NCBI RefSeq assembly: GCF_019097845.1
Contig: NZ_JAHRGM010000017.1
Coordinates: 1-64,000, forward strand
Source of the DNA: Sphingobium sp. AS12
GTDB lineage: Bacteria > Pseudomonadota > Alphaproteobacteria > Sphingomonadales > Sphingomonadaceae
Direction of reading: 5' to 3'
DNA: 64,000 nt
Shown: in pieces, positions 15,382 to 23,786 of the stretch
Numbering within the stretch: position 1 is the stretch's first letter
Layout: every line of letters starts with the position of its first letter
Program-made: the position numbers and the translations under genes
The notes under the pieces: generated by a model
Told to the model about the DNA's origin: nothing
The model's database searches: none
Seen by the model: only the letters and a program-made list of their open reading frames with translations

Positions 15382-15414
15382 AGCGCGATCGGTACGCCGG
15401 TCGAGATCAGCGAA

Positions 15415-15987
15415 TTGACGGGCGCGGCACGGGTTGCCGCGCTCGATTCGTTGGCGGACCTGCGCATCGCGGTATTTCGGGCCTTTCCCTATCTGTATGA
15501 CGGGGACCATGCCTATGAACGCGCCTATCTGACCGCCTATGCCAACAGCCCCGGCGCGCTGGTTGTGGGCGCGTTCGCTGGCGACAGACTGGTCGGTGCC
15601 GCCACCGCTGCACCCATGGCCGATCACGCCGCCGCCCTTGCCGCCCCCTTTCAGGCGCGCGGCATGGACATAAGCGACGTCTATTATTTCGGCGAATCCG
15701 TCCTGCTGCCCAACTGGCGCGGTCATGGCATTGGCAACGCCTTTTTCGACCGGCGCGAAGCCAAAGCGCGAGAGCTGGGCTTTTCGATCGCTGCCTTCTG
15801 CGCCGTCATCCGCCCGCCCGATCACCCCGCCCGCCCCGCCGGTTACAGCCCGCTAGACCCCTTCTGGCACAAACGCGGCTTTGCCCCGGTCGATGGGCTG
15901 ATCGGCCAGTTCGGCTGGAAGGATATGGGCGAAGATGCCGACAGCGACCACCCGATGCAGTTCTGGGTGAAAAGGCTGGAGGGCTAA
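15415..15987 (+). CDS. GNAT-family acetyltransferase
   Basis: About 190 residues with a GNAT fold. The acetyl-CoA loop is recognisable in YFGESVLLPNWRGHGIGNAFFDRREAKA (R/Q-x-x-G-x-G/A pattern WRGHGIG). RIAVFRAFPYLYDGD is typical of a subfamily of uncharacterised proteobacterial acetyltransferases. The start is uncertain: the only conventional start near the cytochrome stop is the TTG at 15415, and the frame is open back to the cytochrome stop at 15379. The substrate is unknown. It is probably co-transcribed with the cytochrome gene 33 bases upstream. Confidence 0.85.
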   Translation: MTGAARVAALDSLADLRIAVFRAFPYLYDGDHAYERAYLTAYANSPGALVVGAFAGDRLVGAATAAPMADHAAALAAPFQARGMDISDVYYFGESVLLPNWRGHGIGNAFFDRREAKARELGFSIAAFCAVIRPPDHPARPAGYSPLDPFWHKRGFAPVDGLIGQFGWKDMGEDADSDHPMQFWVKRLEG

Positions 15988-16328
15988 GGCCAACATGCGA
16001 TGATCCTGACCCAAAAGGCCCTTCCCCTTGAGGGGGAGAAGAATTGCCATATGACCTTTCGTTATCCCTTCAACGTCATCCTGAACTTGTTTCAGGATCC
16101 ATCGCGCCCCAAAAGCCGCCGCCCGTGACGAGAAATGGATGCTGAAACGAGTTCAGCATGACGAAGTAAAATGAGGCGCGATCCATATGCTATAGCCGTG
16201 CCCTTAATGGGGAGGTTGAGTGGGGGTGTGCTACCGCCGCGGGGACGCTCAGCTTCGCCTCGCTCCCCCTCCCCGCCGGGGAGAGGGGGATGATTCACAA
16301 TCATCGCATATTGGTATGACCCGCGCCC
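15988..16328. other. Intergenic region holding repeat elements, no gene seen
   Basis: This 341-base gap between the convergent GNAT and CorC genes holds no credible reading frame. It contains a CTTCCCCTTGAGGGGGAG hairpin near 16020, a family B/C inverted repeat (16074-16163), and a CCCCTCCCCGCCGGGGAGAGGGG hairpin near 16267-16290. These look like accumulated intergenic repeats that can also terminate both transcripts. Confidence 0.7.
16074..16163. repeat. Inverted repeat (CGTCATCCTGAAC family)
   Basis: The left arm 16074-16100 begins CGTCATCCTGAACTTGTTTC and the right arm 16137-16163 ends GTTCAGCATGACG. They are imperfect reverse complements. Each arm contains its own short hairpin (CTGAAC...GTTTCAG). 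The design is the same as family B at 13586-13668 with a different stem sequence. Confidence 0.8.
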
Positions 16329-17663
16329 CTAGCGCTCCGCGACCAGCACCTTGTCGATCTTGCGCCCGTCCATATCGACAATCTCGAAGCGGAAGCCCTG
16401 ATCGTCCACATAATCGCCGACTTCGGGCAGTCGCTTGAGCAGCCACAGCGCATGGCCCGCCACCGTCGCATAATCGCGGTCCTCCGACAGGTCGATGCCG
16501 ATCCGCTCGGCCAGCTGGTCGATCGGCATCTGCCCCGACACCAGCAGGCTGCCATCCTCGCGCTCGACCATGTCGGGCTCATCATAGGCGTCGCGGTCGG
16601 ACGCGAAATGGCCCGCAATGGCGGACAACAGGTCGGCCGGGGTCACGATCCCCTCGAAATGGCCATATTCGTCATGGACCATCACCATCGGCACGTCGGA
16701 CCGGCGCAGCACTTCCAGCGCGTCCATCGCATCGACCTGGTCAGGCACTACCTCCGCCTTGCGCATCAGCGCACCGACATTCAGCGTCTCGCCCCGGAAC
16801 AGCGCGCTCATGATATCGCGCGCCTGGACGATGCCGATAATATCCTCCACCGACCCGCGCCCCACCGGCAGGCGGGTATGGGGCGTTTCCAGCAGCCGCG
16901 CGCGGACTGTCGCATCGTCCGCGCCAATGTCGATCCAGTCGACATCCATCCGCTGCGTCATCACCTCGCGCACCGGCCGGTCGGCCAGCCGCACCACGCC
17001 CGAAATGATCGCCCGTTCGCTTTCTTCGATCACGCCCGATTTGCTGGCTTCGGCAACGATCAGGTGCAGCTCCTCCGCCGTCACATGATGTTCCGATTCG
17101 CGGTTCATCCGCAGCAGCTTGAAGATCAGCGCGCTCGACCCGTCCAGCACCCACACGATCGGCGCGGTCGCCTTGGACAGCCACAGCATCGGCCCGGCCA
17201 TGATCACCGCGATCGGTTCGGGCGCGCGCAGGGCAAACTGCTTGGGCACAAGCTCGCCGATGATCAGCGACGCATAGGTGGTAAAGCCGATGACCAGCGC
17301 AAAGCCCAGATTTTCCGACGCATTGACCGACAGGCCCAACCCCAGGCTCTCGCCCAGCGCATGAAGCCGCTCACCCACCGGCCCGCCCAGGCTCGCGCCC
17401 GAATAGGCACCGGCGATGATGCCGATCAGGGTGATGCCGATCTGCACGGTCGACAGAAATTTGCCCGGATCGCTCGCCACCTTGAGCGCGGTCGTCGCCC
17501 CCTTGCGCCCAGCCTTCTCCAGCCCCTGCAAGCGCGGCTTGCGCGCCGACACGATGGCAAGTTCCGACATCGCAAAGACGCCGTTCAGCGCCACCAGCGC
17601 AAGGATGATGAAAAGATCGGCCCAGGGAAAGGGCGTCGGATTGGGAAGGGGGATCGTGGCCAT
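16329..17663 (-). CDS. CNNM-CBS-CorC/HlyC domain transporter (hemolysin family)
   Basis: A 444-residue membrane protein. The N-terminal CNNM/DUF21 domain (about 15-200, NGVFAMSELAIVSARKPRLQGL, GELVPKQFAL) has four hydrophobic segments. A CBS pair follows (about 215-335; VMTQRMDVDWI, VPMVMVHDEYGHFEGIVT), and then a CorC_HlyC domain (about 355-440, DYATVAGHALWLLKRLPEVGD). Family members export Mg2+/Co2+ or set cation homeostasis, and the hemolysin label is historical. I start at the ATG at 17663 behind AGGAGG; a TTG that abuts the Shine-Dalgarno is unlikely. Confidence 0.92.
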   Translation of the reverse strand: MATIPLPNPTPFPWADLFIILALVALNGVFAMSELAIVSARKPRLQGLEKAGRKGATTALKVASDPGKFLSTVQIGITLIGIIAGAYSGASLGGPVGERLHALGESLGLGLSVNASENLGFALVIGFTTYASLIIGELVPKQFALRAPEPIAVIMAGPMLWLSKATAPIVWVLDGSSALIFKLLRMNRESEHHVTAEELHLIVAEASKSGVIEESERAIISGVVRLADRPVREVMTQRMDVDWIDIGADDATVRARLLETPHTRLPVGRGSVEDIIGIVQARDIMSALFRGETLNVGALMRKAEVVPDQVDAMDALEVLRRSDVPMVMVHDEYGHFEGIVTPADLLSAIAGHFASDRDAYDEPDMVEREDGSLLVSGQMPIDQLAERIGIDLSEDRDYATVAGHALWLLKRLPEVGDYVDDQGFRFEIVDMDGRKIDKVLVAER

Positions 17664-17815
17664 GGCGGTCAGCAACCTCCTATAGCCGCTATTCTTTCAA
17701 TTTCACAACATCCCCATCATCACCGGTTCAGTTCGCTTGTGGAACAAACGCATAGCTCGATGATTTTGGGGCTATTCGGCTCGCTCGAACACTAAAAAGA
17801 CAAGGGAACAGGATC

Positions 17816-18496
17816 ATGAACATTTCTCAGCGCGTCATCGGCGCCGCAGGTCTGGCCGCCATGCTGGCCACCACCGCCTGCACCACCGATCCGACCACGG
17901 GTCAGCGCTCTATTTCCAAAGCCGCAATCGGCGGCATCGGCGGCGCGTTGGGCGGTTACCTGCTCGGCGATCTGGTCGGCGGGCGCAACGACCGGACCGA
18001 AAAGATCCTTGGCGCAGGCATTGGCGCGGTCGCCGGCGCGGGCATCGGCGCCTATATGGACGCCCAGGAACGCAAGCTGCGCGAGGAAACCGCCGGCACG
18101 GGCGTGGACGTGATTCGCGACGGCGACAATCTGCTGCTGCGGATGCCTTCGGGTATCACCTTTGGCTATGATCGCGCGGATGTGCAGCCCCAGTTCCAGC
18201 CGACCCTGAACGATGTCGCCAGTGTGCTGGCCCAATATCCCAAAACCTATATCGACGTGCTGGGCCACACCGACAGCGACGGTGCCGACGCCTATAACCA
18301 GACCCTGTCGGAACGGCGCGCGCGCTCCGTCGCCGATTATCTGATCGGTCGCGGCGTCCAGTCCGCCCGCATCGGCACCCGCGGCTATGGCGAAACCCAG
18401 CCGATCGCATCCAACGCCACCGAAGAAGGCAAGGCCGCCAACCGCCGCGTCGAAATCAAGATCGCACCCGTCACCGAAGCCGACCTGCGCGGCTGA
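17816..18496 (+). CDS. OmpA-family lipoprotein (YiaD-like)
   Basis: A 226-residue outer-membrane lipoprotein. The signal MNISQRVIGAAGLAAMLATTAC ends in a lipobox. A glycine-zipper segment (GGIGGALGGYLLGDLVGG and GAGIGAVAGAGIGAYMDA, about 40-85) follows, then a C-terminal OmpA domain (about 105-220). The domain has the peptidoglycan-binding residues in LGHTDSDGADAYNQTLSERRA and NRRVEI. It ties the outer membrane to peptidoglycan. GGGAACAGG provides the ribosome site. It ends seven bases from the convergent TetR gene. Confidence 0.95.
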   Translation: MNISQRVIGAAGLAAMLATTACTTDPTTGQRSISKAAIGGIGGALGGYLLGDLVGGRNDRTEKILGAGIGAVAGAGIGAYMDAQERKLREETAGTGVDVIRDGDNLLLRMPSGITFGYDRADVQPQFQPTLNDVASVLAQYPKTYIDVLGHTDSDGADAYNQTLSERRARSVADYLIGRGVQSARIGTRGYGETQPIASNATEEGKAANRRVEIKIAPVTEADLRG

Positions 18497-18503
18497 TCCC
18501 CCG

Positions 18504-19052
18504 TCAGGCGCGGGCGGCAAGCGCCCGCGCCATCAGGTCCAGAGCCGCCCGCTCCGCCACCGGATCGGGCGGCAAGCGACCGTCGAGCGCCAGTGTCGCC
18601 AGGCCATGGACCAGTCCCCAGCAGGCCAGCGCCCCGGCTTGCGCGTCCGAAGGCGCGAGTTCGGCAACCCGCGCAGCCATCAGCGCATAGGCGCCCCGGC
18701 ACTGGTCATGTGGCAGGGTCATGCCGGCCCCGTCGGCGAACATCAGCCGGAACAGCGCAGGATGCCGCCGTGCAAAGCCTATATAGGCCAGCCCCTGCTG
18801 CGTTAGTGCATCGCCCGGATCGCCCGCCCCGTCCGCCGCCAGCGCATCCGTTTCCAGCATGGTGAAGCCGCGCAGCGCAACCGCCGCCATCAGCGCGGCT
18901 TTGTCCGCGAAATGGCGATAGGGGGCCATCGCCGATACCGCAGCCGCCCGCGCGACGGCGCGCAGGCTCACATCGGCTTCTCCCCCCTCCAGCAGCGTCA
19001 GGGCGCAATCGACCAGCCGGTCATGCAGCGAAGGTGGAGGGGCACTGATCAT
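18504..19052 (-). CDS. TetR/AcrR-family transcriptional regulator
   Basis: A 182-residue repressor with an N-terminal helix-turn-helix (VSLRAVARAAAVSAMAPYRHFADKAALMAAV, about 28-60) and a C-terminal ligand domain of the WHG type (YIGFARRHPALFRLMFADG). It is divergently transcribed from the DUF4188 gene across a 61-base gap. Two palindromes in that gap are probable operators, so it most likely represses itself and that gene. The inducer is unknown. Confidence 0.92.
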   Translation of the reverse strand: MISAPPPSLHDRLVDCALTLLEGGEADVSLRAVARAAAVSAMAPYRHFADKAALMAAVALRGFTMLETDALAADGAGDPGDALTQQGLAYIGFARRHPALFRLMFADGAGMTLPHDQCRGAYALMAARVAELAPSDAQAGALACWGLVHGLATLALDGRLPPDPVAERAALDLMARALAARA

Positions 19053-19057
19053 GATGT

Positions 19058-19068
19058 TTACACTGTAA
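19058..19068. promoter_or_regulatory. Probable TetR operator 1
   Basis: TTACACTGTAA is a perfect palindrome lying immediately upstream of the TetR gene. TTTACANTGTAAA-type sites are common TetR-family operators. Confidence 0.5.
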
Positions 19069-19082
19069 TCAAACTGGGGTAT

Positions 19083-19097
19083 GTTTACATCATAAAC
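19083..19097. promoter_or_regulatory. Probable TetR operator 2
   Basis: GTTTACATCATAAAC is an interrupted palindrome (GTTTA-CATCA-TAAAC), 17 bases ahead of the DUF4188 gene. It shares the GTTTACA half-site (also present at 19055-19061) with operator 1. Confidence 0.5.
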
Positions 19098-19113
19098 AAC
19101 ACGGAGCGAGTCG

Positions 19114-19569
19114 ATGCAATCCCGTATGACCGTTGACCTTGCCGCCTATCCCGACCTGATCGTCGTCATGCTCGGCTTTCGCGTCACGAGTTGGCGCGGC
19201 GTTGCATCGCTGTTGGGCATCGGCCGGGGGCTGCACGCGATCGAGCAGGCGCCGCCCGACGGGCTGCTTGCGCATGAGCAGTTTTTCTTTTCCCTCAATC
19301 AGGTGGGCATCCGCCAATATTGGCGCGATATCGACAGCCTGGAGCATTTCACCCGATCGCCGCCACATGCGGGCTGGTGGCGCGATTTCGCCAAATTGAG
19401 TCGTGGTGCAGGTTTCTGGCACGAAACCTATGCTCGCACCGGCGCGATGGAAGCGCTCTACGCCAACATGGCCGTACCGATGGGATTCGCCAAATTCGCA
19501 CCTGCGCTCGACCCCGTCGGCTCCCTCCTGAGCGCCCGCCAACGCATGGCGCACAGTCAGGCGGGCTAA
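19114..19569 (+). CDS. DUF4188 (monooxygenase-like) protein
   Basis: 151 residues with the DUF4188 pattern: RMTVDLAAYPDLIVVMLGFRV at the start, YWRDIDSLEHFTRSPPHAGWWRDFAK in the middle, and GFWHETYARTGAMEALYANM. DUF4188 belongs to the dimeric alpha-beta barrel superfamily and some members are annotated as monooxygenase-like. The histidine and glutamate in FWHETY are conserved in related heme-dependent aldoxime dehydratase-like folds, but activity cannot be inferred. It is divergent from and probably controlled by the TetR regulator, and its end overlaps the convergent marC by four bases. Confidence 0.85.
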   Translation: MQSRMTVDLAAYPDLIVVMLGFRVTSWRGVASLLGIGRGLHAIEQAPPDGLLAHEQFFFSLNQVGIRQYWRDIDSLEHFTRSPPHAGWWRDFAKLSRGAGFWHETYARTGAMEALYANMAVPMGFAKFAPALDPVGSLLSARQRMAHSQAG

Positions 19570-20186
19570 AAGCTCGCCTTCAACCCGTCGATCACGAACT
19601 GCGCCGCCAGCGCAGCGAGCAACACACCCAGCAGCCGGGTGATCACCGCCTCGATCTTGTGGCCCAGCAGCGCCATCAGCGGCCCGGCGGCGATCAGCGA
19701 TCCCAGCATCAGCAGCAGCGTCACGACGACCGCGCCCAGCACCACCATCCGCTCGCCCATGCCGTCCGCCCGCGACATCAGCAGCATGACGGTCGCGATC
19801 GATCCCGGCCCGGCGATCATCGGCATCGCCATCGGGAATACCGACACATCCTCGACATGCGGCTCTTCGGCGCTGATCTTCTGCGCCCGGTCCTCGCGCC
19901 GCTGGGTGCGCTTTTCGAACACCATGTCCATCGCGATCATGAACAGCATGATGCCGCCCGCAATGCGGAAACTGTCGAGCGCAATCCCCAGCACGCCCAG
20001 CAACTGCTTGCCCCACAAGGCGAACACCAGCAGGATCGCGGCGGCAATCCCCACCGCGCGGATCGCCATCGCCTTGCGCTGCGCCGCGCTCGCCCCGCCG
20101 GTCAGACTGGCATAGATGGGGGCGCAGCCGGGCGGGTCGATCACCACGAACAGGGTGACGAAGGCGGAAATGAAGAGTTCGATCAT
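19566..20186 (-). CDS. MarC family integral membrane protein
   Basis: A 206-residue inner-membrane protein with six hydrophobic segments. Family signatures are FVTLFVVIDPPGCAPIYASLT at the N-terminus and AMPMIAGPGSIATVMLL near residue 120. MarC (UPF0056) proteins resemble transporters but no substrate has been established. It is the last gene of the yggT-DUF167-folD-NTF2-like-marC run, overlapping the preceding gene by four bases (ATGA). Confidence 0.93.
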   Translation of the reverse strand: MIELFISAFVTLFVVIDPPGCAPIYASLTGGASAAQRKAMAIRAVGIAAAILLVFALWGKQLLGVLGIALDSFRIAGGIMLFMIAMDMVFEKRTQRREDRAQKISAEEPHVEDVSVFPMAMPMIAGPGSIATVMLLMSRADGMGERMVVLGAVVVTLLLMLGSLIAAGPLMALLGHKIEAVITRLLGVLLAALAAQFVIDGLKASF

Positions 20187-20827
20187 GATGCCGCCCCTAC
20201 CCTGTCGTCGATCACGCTGTCATAGCCCGTGCCGTTCCACATCTGCACCGTCACCCGGCGGCTGCCATCGGTCGCGACCTGCGCCGACCAGAGCAGACTG
20301 TCGTCAGGCGGCGGCGGTGCGTCCTTGCCCGCAGGCGGCGGGCCATCGGGGCGCGCAGGCCGCTTGCAGGTCGCGACCTTGCCGCTCAGAAATTCCGGCA
20401 CGTCACGCGCCTTGGCCAGCGTATCGCCATGGTCGGCGATCCACTTCCAGACGCCCTGCTTGTCGCGCCGCCAGATCGTCGTGAAATAACCCACCGCGCC
20501 ATCCGGCCGGGTCCAGTTGCCGGTGCTGGCGGCCAGATTGCCGTCGCACGAGACATAGACGATCGACGGCGACCATTTGACCGGCGCTGGGGGATCGGCG
20601 CGCCCTTTCAGCCAATCCTTGGCCAGCACCCGCTGCGGCACAAACATCACCGCATCGTCAGCGGCGGTGGCACGAAAGGCAGTCCATTGCCCCTTGTCCT
20701 GCGCCAACCGGCTGAACGCGATTTCAGCGGCGATGACGGAGCTGGGATCAGGCTGGAAACGCAGCGGCGGCTTCGCGGCGACCAAAGCCGCCGCAGCCAC
20801 AGCCAGCAAAGCCAGCCGCATCCTCAC
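20183..20827 (-). CDS. Exported NTF2-like (DUF4440-type) protein
   Basis: About 214 residues: a signal peptide ([18 protein letters not shown]), an NTF2/SnoaL-like domain (about 30-145; [40 protein letters not shown]), then a proline-rich linker ([15 protein letters not shown]) and a short C-terminal segment. No catalytic motif can be assigned. Translation starts at GTG 20827, overlapping the folD stop (GTGA), or at ATG 20821. Its place in the folD operon suggests co-expression, not a known shared pathway. Confidence 0.75.
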   Translation of the reverse strand: MRMRLALLAVAAAALVAAKPPLRFQPDPSSVIAAEIAFSRLAQDKGQWTAFRATAADDAVMFVPQRVLAKDWLKGRADPPAPVKWSPSIVYVSCDGNLAASTGNWTRPDGAVGYFTTIWRRDKQGVWKWIADHGDTLAKARDVPEFLSGKVATCKRPARPDGPPPAGKDAPPPPDDSLLWSAQVATDGSRRVTVQMWNGTGYDSVIDDRVGAAS

Positions 20828-21717
20828 AGCCCGTCAGGCTTGGCCAGCCCCGCACGGGCATGAGCCGCGACCAGCGTGTTGCGCAACAGCACCGCGATCG
20901 TCATCGGCCCGACCCCGCCCGGCACCGGGGTGATCGCGCGGACATGGGCCAGCGCCTCGGCGGTAGCGACGTCACCCACGATCCGGCCCTTGCCATCCTC
21001 GGTATCGGCCACCCGGTTGATGCCGACGTCGATCACCGTCGCGCCCGGCTTGATCCATTCGCCCTTGACCATCTCGGCGCGCCCGACGGCGGCAACGACG
21101 ATGTCGGCGCGATGGACGATGCTGGCAATGTCGCGGGTGCGGCTATGTGCGATCGTCACGGTGCAGCTTTCCGCCAGCAGCAGCTGCGCCATCGGCTTGC
21201 CGACGATGTTGGACCGGCCCACCACCACGGCTTCCAGACCAGTAAGGTCGCCCAGCTCGTCCTTCAGCAACATGATGCAGCCCAGCGGCGTGCACGGGAC
21301 CAGCGCCTCCTGCCCCGTTGCCAGCTTGCCGGCATTGACGACATGGAAGCCATCGACATCCTTGGCCGGGTCGATCGCGGCCAGAACCGCGCTTTCATCG
21401 ATATGGGCGGGCAGCGGCAGCTGGACCAATATGCCATCGACCCGGTCGTCATGGTTCAGCTCCTCGATCAGGTCGAGCAGATCGTCCGCGCCGATGCTGG
21501 CCGGGCGCTTGAACTCATAGCTTTCCATGCCGGTCGCTACCGTCATCTTGCCCTTGTTGCGGACATAGACCGCGCTCGCCGGATCTTCACCCACCAGCAC
21601 CACCGCCAGCCCCGGCTTTCGTCCCGCCTGCGCTGCGAAAGCGGCGACGCCCTCGGCCACTTTGTCGCGCAGTCCTGCTGCAAAAGCCTTGCCGTCGATG
21701 ATCTTGCCGATGGTCAT
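20824..21717 (-). CDS. folD: Bifunctional methylenetetrahydrofolate dehydrogenase / methenyl-THF cyclohydrolase
   Basis: FolD interconverts 5,10-methylene- and 10-formyl-tetrahydrofolate using NADP, supplying one-carbon units to purines and formyl-Met. 297 residues is typical. Motifs are [17 protein letters not shown] (Tyr and Lys of the cyclohydrolase site), [24 protein letters not shown] and [18 protein letters not shown] (Rossmann loop), and [14 protein letters not shown]. The ATG overlaps the DUF167 stop by four bases. The purine genes purM/purN, which use the product, lie about 10 kb away. Confidence 0.97.
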   Translation of the reverse strand: MTIGKIIDGKAFAAGLRDKVAEGVAAFAAQAGRKPGLAVVLVGEDPASAVYVRNKGKMTVATGMESYEFKRPASIGADDLLDLIEELNHDDRVDGILVQLPLPAHIDESAVLAAIDPAKDVDGFHVVNAGKLATGQEALVPCTPLGCIMLLKDELGDLTGLEAVVVGRSNIVGKPMAQLLLAESCTVTIAHSRTRDIASIVHRADIVVAAVGRAEMVKGEWIKPGATVIDVGINRVADTEDGKGRIVGDVATAEALAHVRAITPVPGGVGPMTIAVLLRNTLVAAHARAGLAKPDGL

Positions 21718-22031
21718 GTCACGTCAACCTGTTGTTCGATGATGCTTATCAGGCGCGGCTGTGCGCCGCCCCGGATGCGCAGCCGCTTTAGCCGGTTGCT
21801 GTCCCCTGATTCCAGCGAAATCGCCCCCTTGGGCAATCCAAGATATTTGCCGAGCAGGGCGACCAGCGCATCATTGGCCCGGCCCTTTTCCGGCACCGCC
21901 CGCACCCGCGCGGACAGCCATTGCGCGCCCTTCTCATCGGTCCAGACGCCGCCGACCATCTCCTTGGCCGCACCCGGCGTCAGCCGGACAGCCAGGATCA
22001 GGTCGTCACCCGCCTGAACCCAGACCGTCAC
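21714..22031 (-). CDS. DUF167 (YggU) family protein
   Basis: 105 residues of the YggU/DUF167 fold, a small protein of unknown function. Features are [22 protein letters not shown], the [49 protein letters not shown] stretch (split here by function: KGRAN and GD..R.K are the conserved groups). The GTG start overlaps the yggT stop by four bases. YggT and YggU are neighbours in many proteobacteria. Confidence 0.92.
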   Translation of the reverse strand: MTVWVQAGDDLILAVRLTPGAAKEMVGGVWTDEKGAQWLSARVRAVPEKGRANDALVALLGKYLGLPKGAISLESGDSNRLKRLRIRGGAQPRLISIIEQQVDVT

Positions 22032-22318
22032 ACCAGCCCGAATAACGGGGGCAATACCGCCTGCCGGATGATGAGGATCGCCAGCAGCACGACCATCGGC
22101 GTCAGGTCCAGTGCGCCCAGATCGGGCATGATCTTGCGGATGGGATTATAGATAGGCGCTGTCATCCGGTCGAGCGCGGTCATGACGGTACGGACGAAAT
22201 CGCTGCCCATATTGACGATGTTGAAGGCGATCAGCCAGCTCATCACCGCCTGGATGATGATGATCCACCACAGCACGTCGAGCAGGATGACGATGATCTG
22301 ATAAAGCGCGTAGGCCAT
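22028..22318 (-). CDS. YggT family membrane protein
   Basis: A 96-residue protein with two YggT-type hydrophobic segments (ALYQIIVILLDVLWWIIIIQAV and MVVLLAILIIRQAVLPPLFG), separated by DRMTAPIYNPIRKIMPDLGALDLTP. That connector is the family signature (P...PIR..lP..GG.DlSP). YggT proteins are implicated in osmotic stress or cell division in some bacteria and chloroplasts. It is first in a five-gene operon joined by four-base overlaps down to marC. Confidence 0.93.
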   Translation of the reverse strand: MAYALYQIIVILLDVLWWIIIIQAVMSWLIAFNIVNMGSDFVRTVMTALDRMTAPIYNPIRKIMPDLGALDLTPMVVLLAILIIRQAVLPPLFGLV

Positions 22319-22418
22319 GAGGTCTCCGAAAAACGTTGCCTCTCTCTACCCCGTCCGATGGCCGGGGGACAAGCATCGCCGCAAGCTTTCGGAAAGCTTT
22401 TTCCTGCATGGTGTGCGG

Positions 22419-22829
22419 ATGAGAGGCAGCTACACAATCGAGGCCGAACCGGCCCATGACCTGATCCGCATGACCCTGACGGGCTTTTTCGACATCGAAA
22501 CGATCCAGGCGTTCGGCGCGGCGCGTTATCCGGTAATCGCCCGGCTTGGCTGCGCGCGCAACCAGCATGTCACGCTATGCGACATTTCCGGTTGCAGCCT
22601 GCAATCGCAGGAAGCCGTCGCCGCCTTCCAGCAGGTGCTGGGCGAAGGCGACATCAGAAGCCGCAAGCTCGCCATGGTCACGGGCAGTTCGCTGGCCTGG
22701 ATGCAGGCGCGACGCATCCTCAATCGCGACGAACTGGCCTGCTTCGATACGGAGCCCGAAGCCATGCAATGGCTGCTCGCTCCCGTGATTCCCGATCAGC
22801 CCGTCGGCATCGTCCCCGGCCGGAAATAG
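22419..22829 (+). CDS. Conserved hypothetical protein, possibly STAS/SpoIIAA-like
   Basis: 136 residues from the ATG at 22419 (a GTG at 22413 is possible). The pattern SYTIEAEPAHDLIRMTLTGFFDIETIQAFGAARY, then VTLCDISGCSLQSQEAVAAFQQVL and KLAMVTGSSLAWMQARRIL, alternates strands and helices like a SpoIIAA/STAS-like single domain. The identity is weak. There is no signal peptide and no clear Shine-Dalgarno. Its 3' end overlaps the convergent DUF1993 gene by 34 bases. Confidence 0.65.
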   Translation: MRGSYTIEAEPAHDLIRMTLTGFFDIETIQAFGAARYPVIARLGCARNQHVTLCDISGCSLQSQEAVAAFQQVLGEGDIRSRKLAMVTGSSLAWMQARRILNRDELACFDTEPEAMQWLLAPVIPDQPVGIVPGRK

Positions 22830-23359
22830 GGGAACAAATGCGCGACATAGTCCGCCTTGCCTAATTCCACCCCATTTCCCCGCAGGATCGCATAGGCGGT
22901 CATCAGGTGGAAATAAAATTGGGACAGGCTCCAGTCCCGCGCATATTGCTCCGCGGTCAGGTCCAAAATCATCTCGTTGGGCAGGGCATGGGCGATCATC
23001 GTGCCAGCAGCAACATCCAGCGCATCGGGACCGAGCGCCTCCAGCAACGCCACGGTTTGCGCGATCCGGCCCTTGGCGTCCGCGATCGAACCGGGATGCT
23101 CCGCCCCATTGCGCCCTTCGTCGAGCAGCTCGCCAAGCGCGGCCGGAAAATCCTCCCCCTTTAGCCGATAGATCGCTTCCTGCGCCTGCACGCAGGCAAA
23201 GCGGATCTGCGTCGACAAAGGATACATGTCGGGTGCCAACCGAGCGGACAGCAGCACATCGGCATCATCACCGCCAGCAACCTGCGCTTTCTCCAGCCAG
23301 GCGGACAGACAATTGAGCATCTGCACGAAAGTCGGGACGAGAAGTTGGTTCAGCGACAT
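22796..23359 (-). CDS. DUF1993 family protein
   Basis: 187 residues from the ATG at 23359 (MSLNQLLVPTFVQMLNCLSAWLEKA). The DUF1993 pattern includes LLSARLAPDMYPLSTQIRFACVQAQEAIYRLKG, IAHALPNEMILDLTAEQYARDWSLSQFYFHLMTAYAILR and a C-terminal GVELGKADYVAHLF. DUF1993 is an all-helical DinB-like family without known activity. Upstream in-frame codons lack similarity, so the shorter start is chosen. It is convergent and overlapping with the preceding hypothetical gene. Confidence 0.88.
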   Translation of the reverse strand: MSLNQLLVPTFVQMLNCLSAWLEKAQVAGGDDADVLLSARLAPDMYPLSTQIRFACVQAQEAIYRLKGEDFPAALGELLDEGRNGAEHPGSIADAKGRIAQTVALLEALGPDALDVAAGTMIAHALPNEMILDLTAEQYARDWSLSQFYFHLMTAYAILRGNGVELGKADYVAHLFPYFRPGTMPTG

Positions 23360-23437
23360 GGATCGGCTCTCCAAAAGGGGGATAGTTGAAAAATGCATCA
23401 TCATTCCGTCAGCGTCAGAGGCGGACAAAACGACCGC

Positions 23438-23779
23438 TCAGCGCTGCTTCTTGGTCATGGTCGCGGTAAAATCGGGCGCCTTGTTCGCGACCCAGTCGAC
23501 AAATTTGCGCACAGCCGGGTCTGCCAGCAACCCGTCCACATCCATGCCGTGGCGCTGCAATTGCGAATTGGTGAAATTCTTGATCAACATCTGCTGGCAG
23601 ATCGGATGCATCGGCACGACATCGCGCCCGCCCCGGCTCTTTGGCACGGGATGATGCCAGATGATCGTCTCGCCCGTGGGTCGGCCGCACAGCCAGCAAG
23701 GCGGAACCACCGCCGGAGCCTCATCGTCGTCCAGATGCACGTCATCATGGCGACCATGTTTGGAATGTTTGCGGGCCAT
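23438..23779 (-). CDS. HNH endonuclease-domain protein
   Basis: 113 residues. CWLCGRPTGETIIWHHPVPKSRGGRDVVPMHPICQQMLIKNFTN is an HNH-type motif (first CxxC, then HH, then HPIC) found in small stand-alone HNH proteins of alphaproteobacteria. The final His of the classic motif appears replaced by Asn (KNFTN follows HxxC). It is not linked to a restriction or phage module here. It lies seven bases downstream of the argB stop, so it may share the argB transcript. The role is unknown. Confidence 0.8.
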   Translation of the reverse strand: MARKHSKHGRHDDVHLDDDEAPAVVPPCWLCGRPTGETIIWHHPVPKSRGGRDVVPMHPICQQMLIKNFTNSQLQRHGMDVDGLLADPAVRKFVDWVANKAPDFTATMTKKQR

Positions 23780-23786
23780 ATATGCT

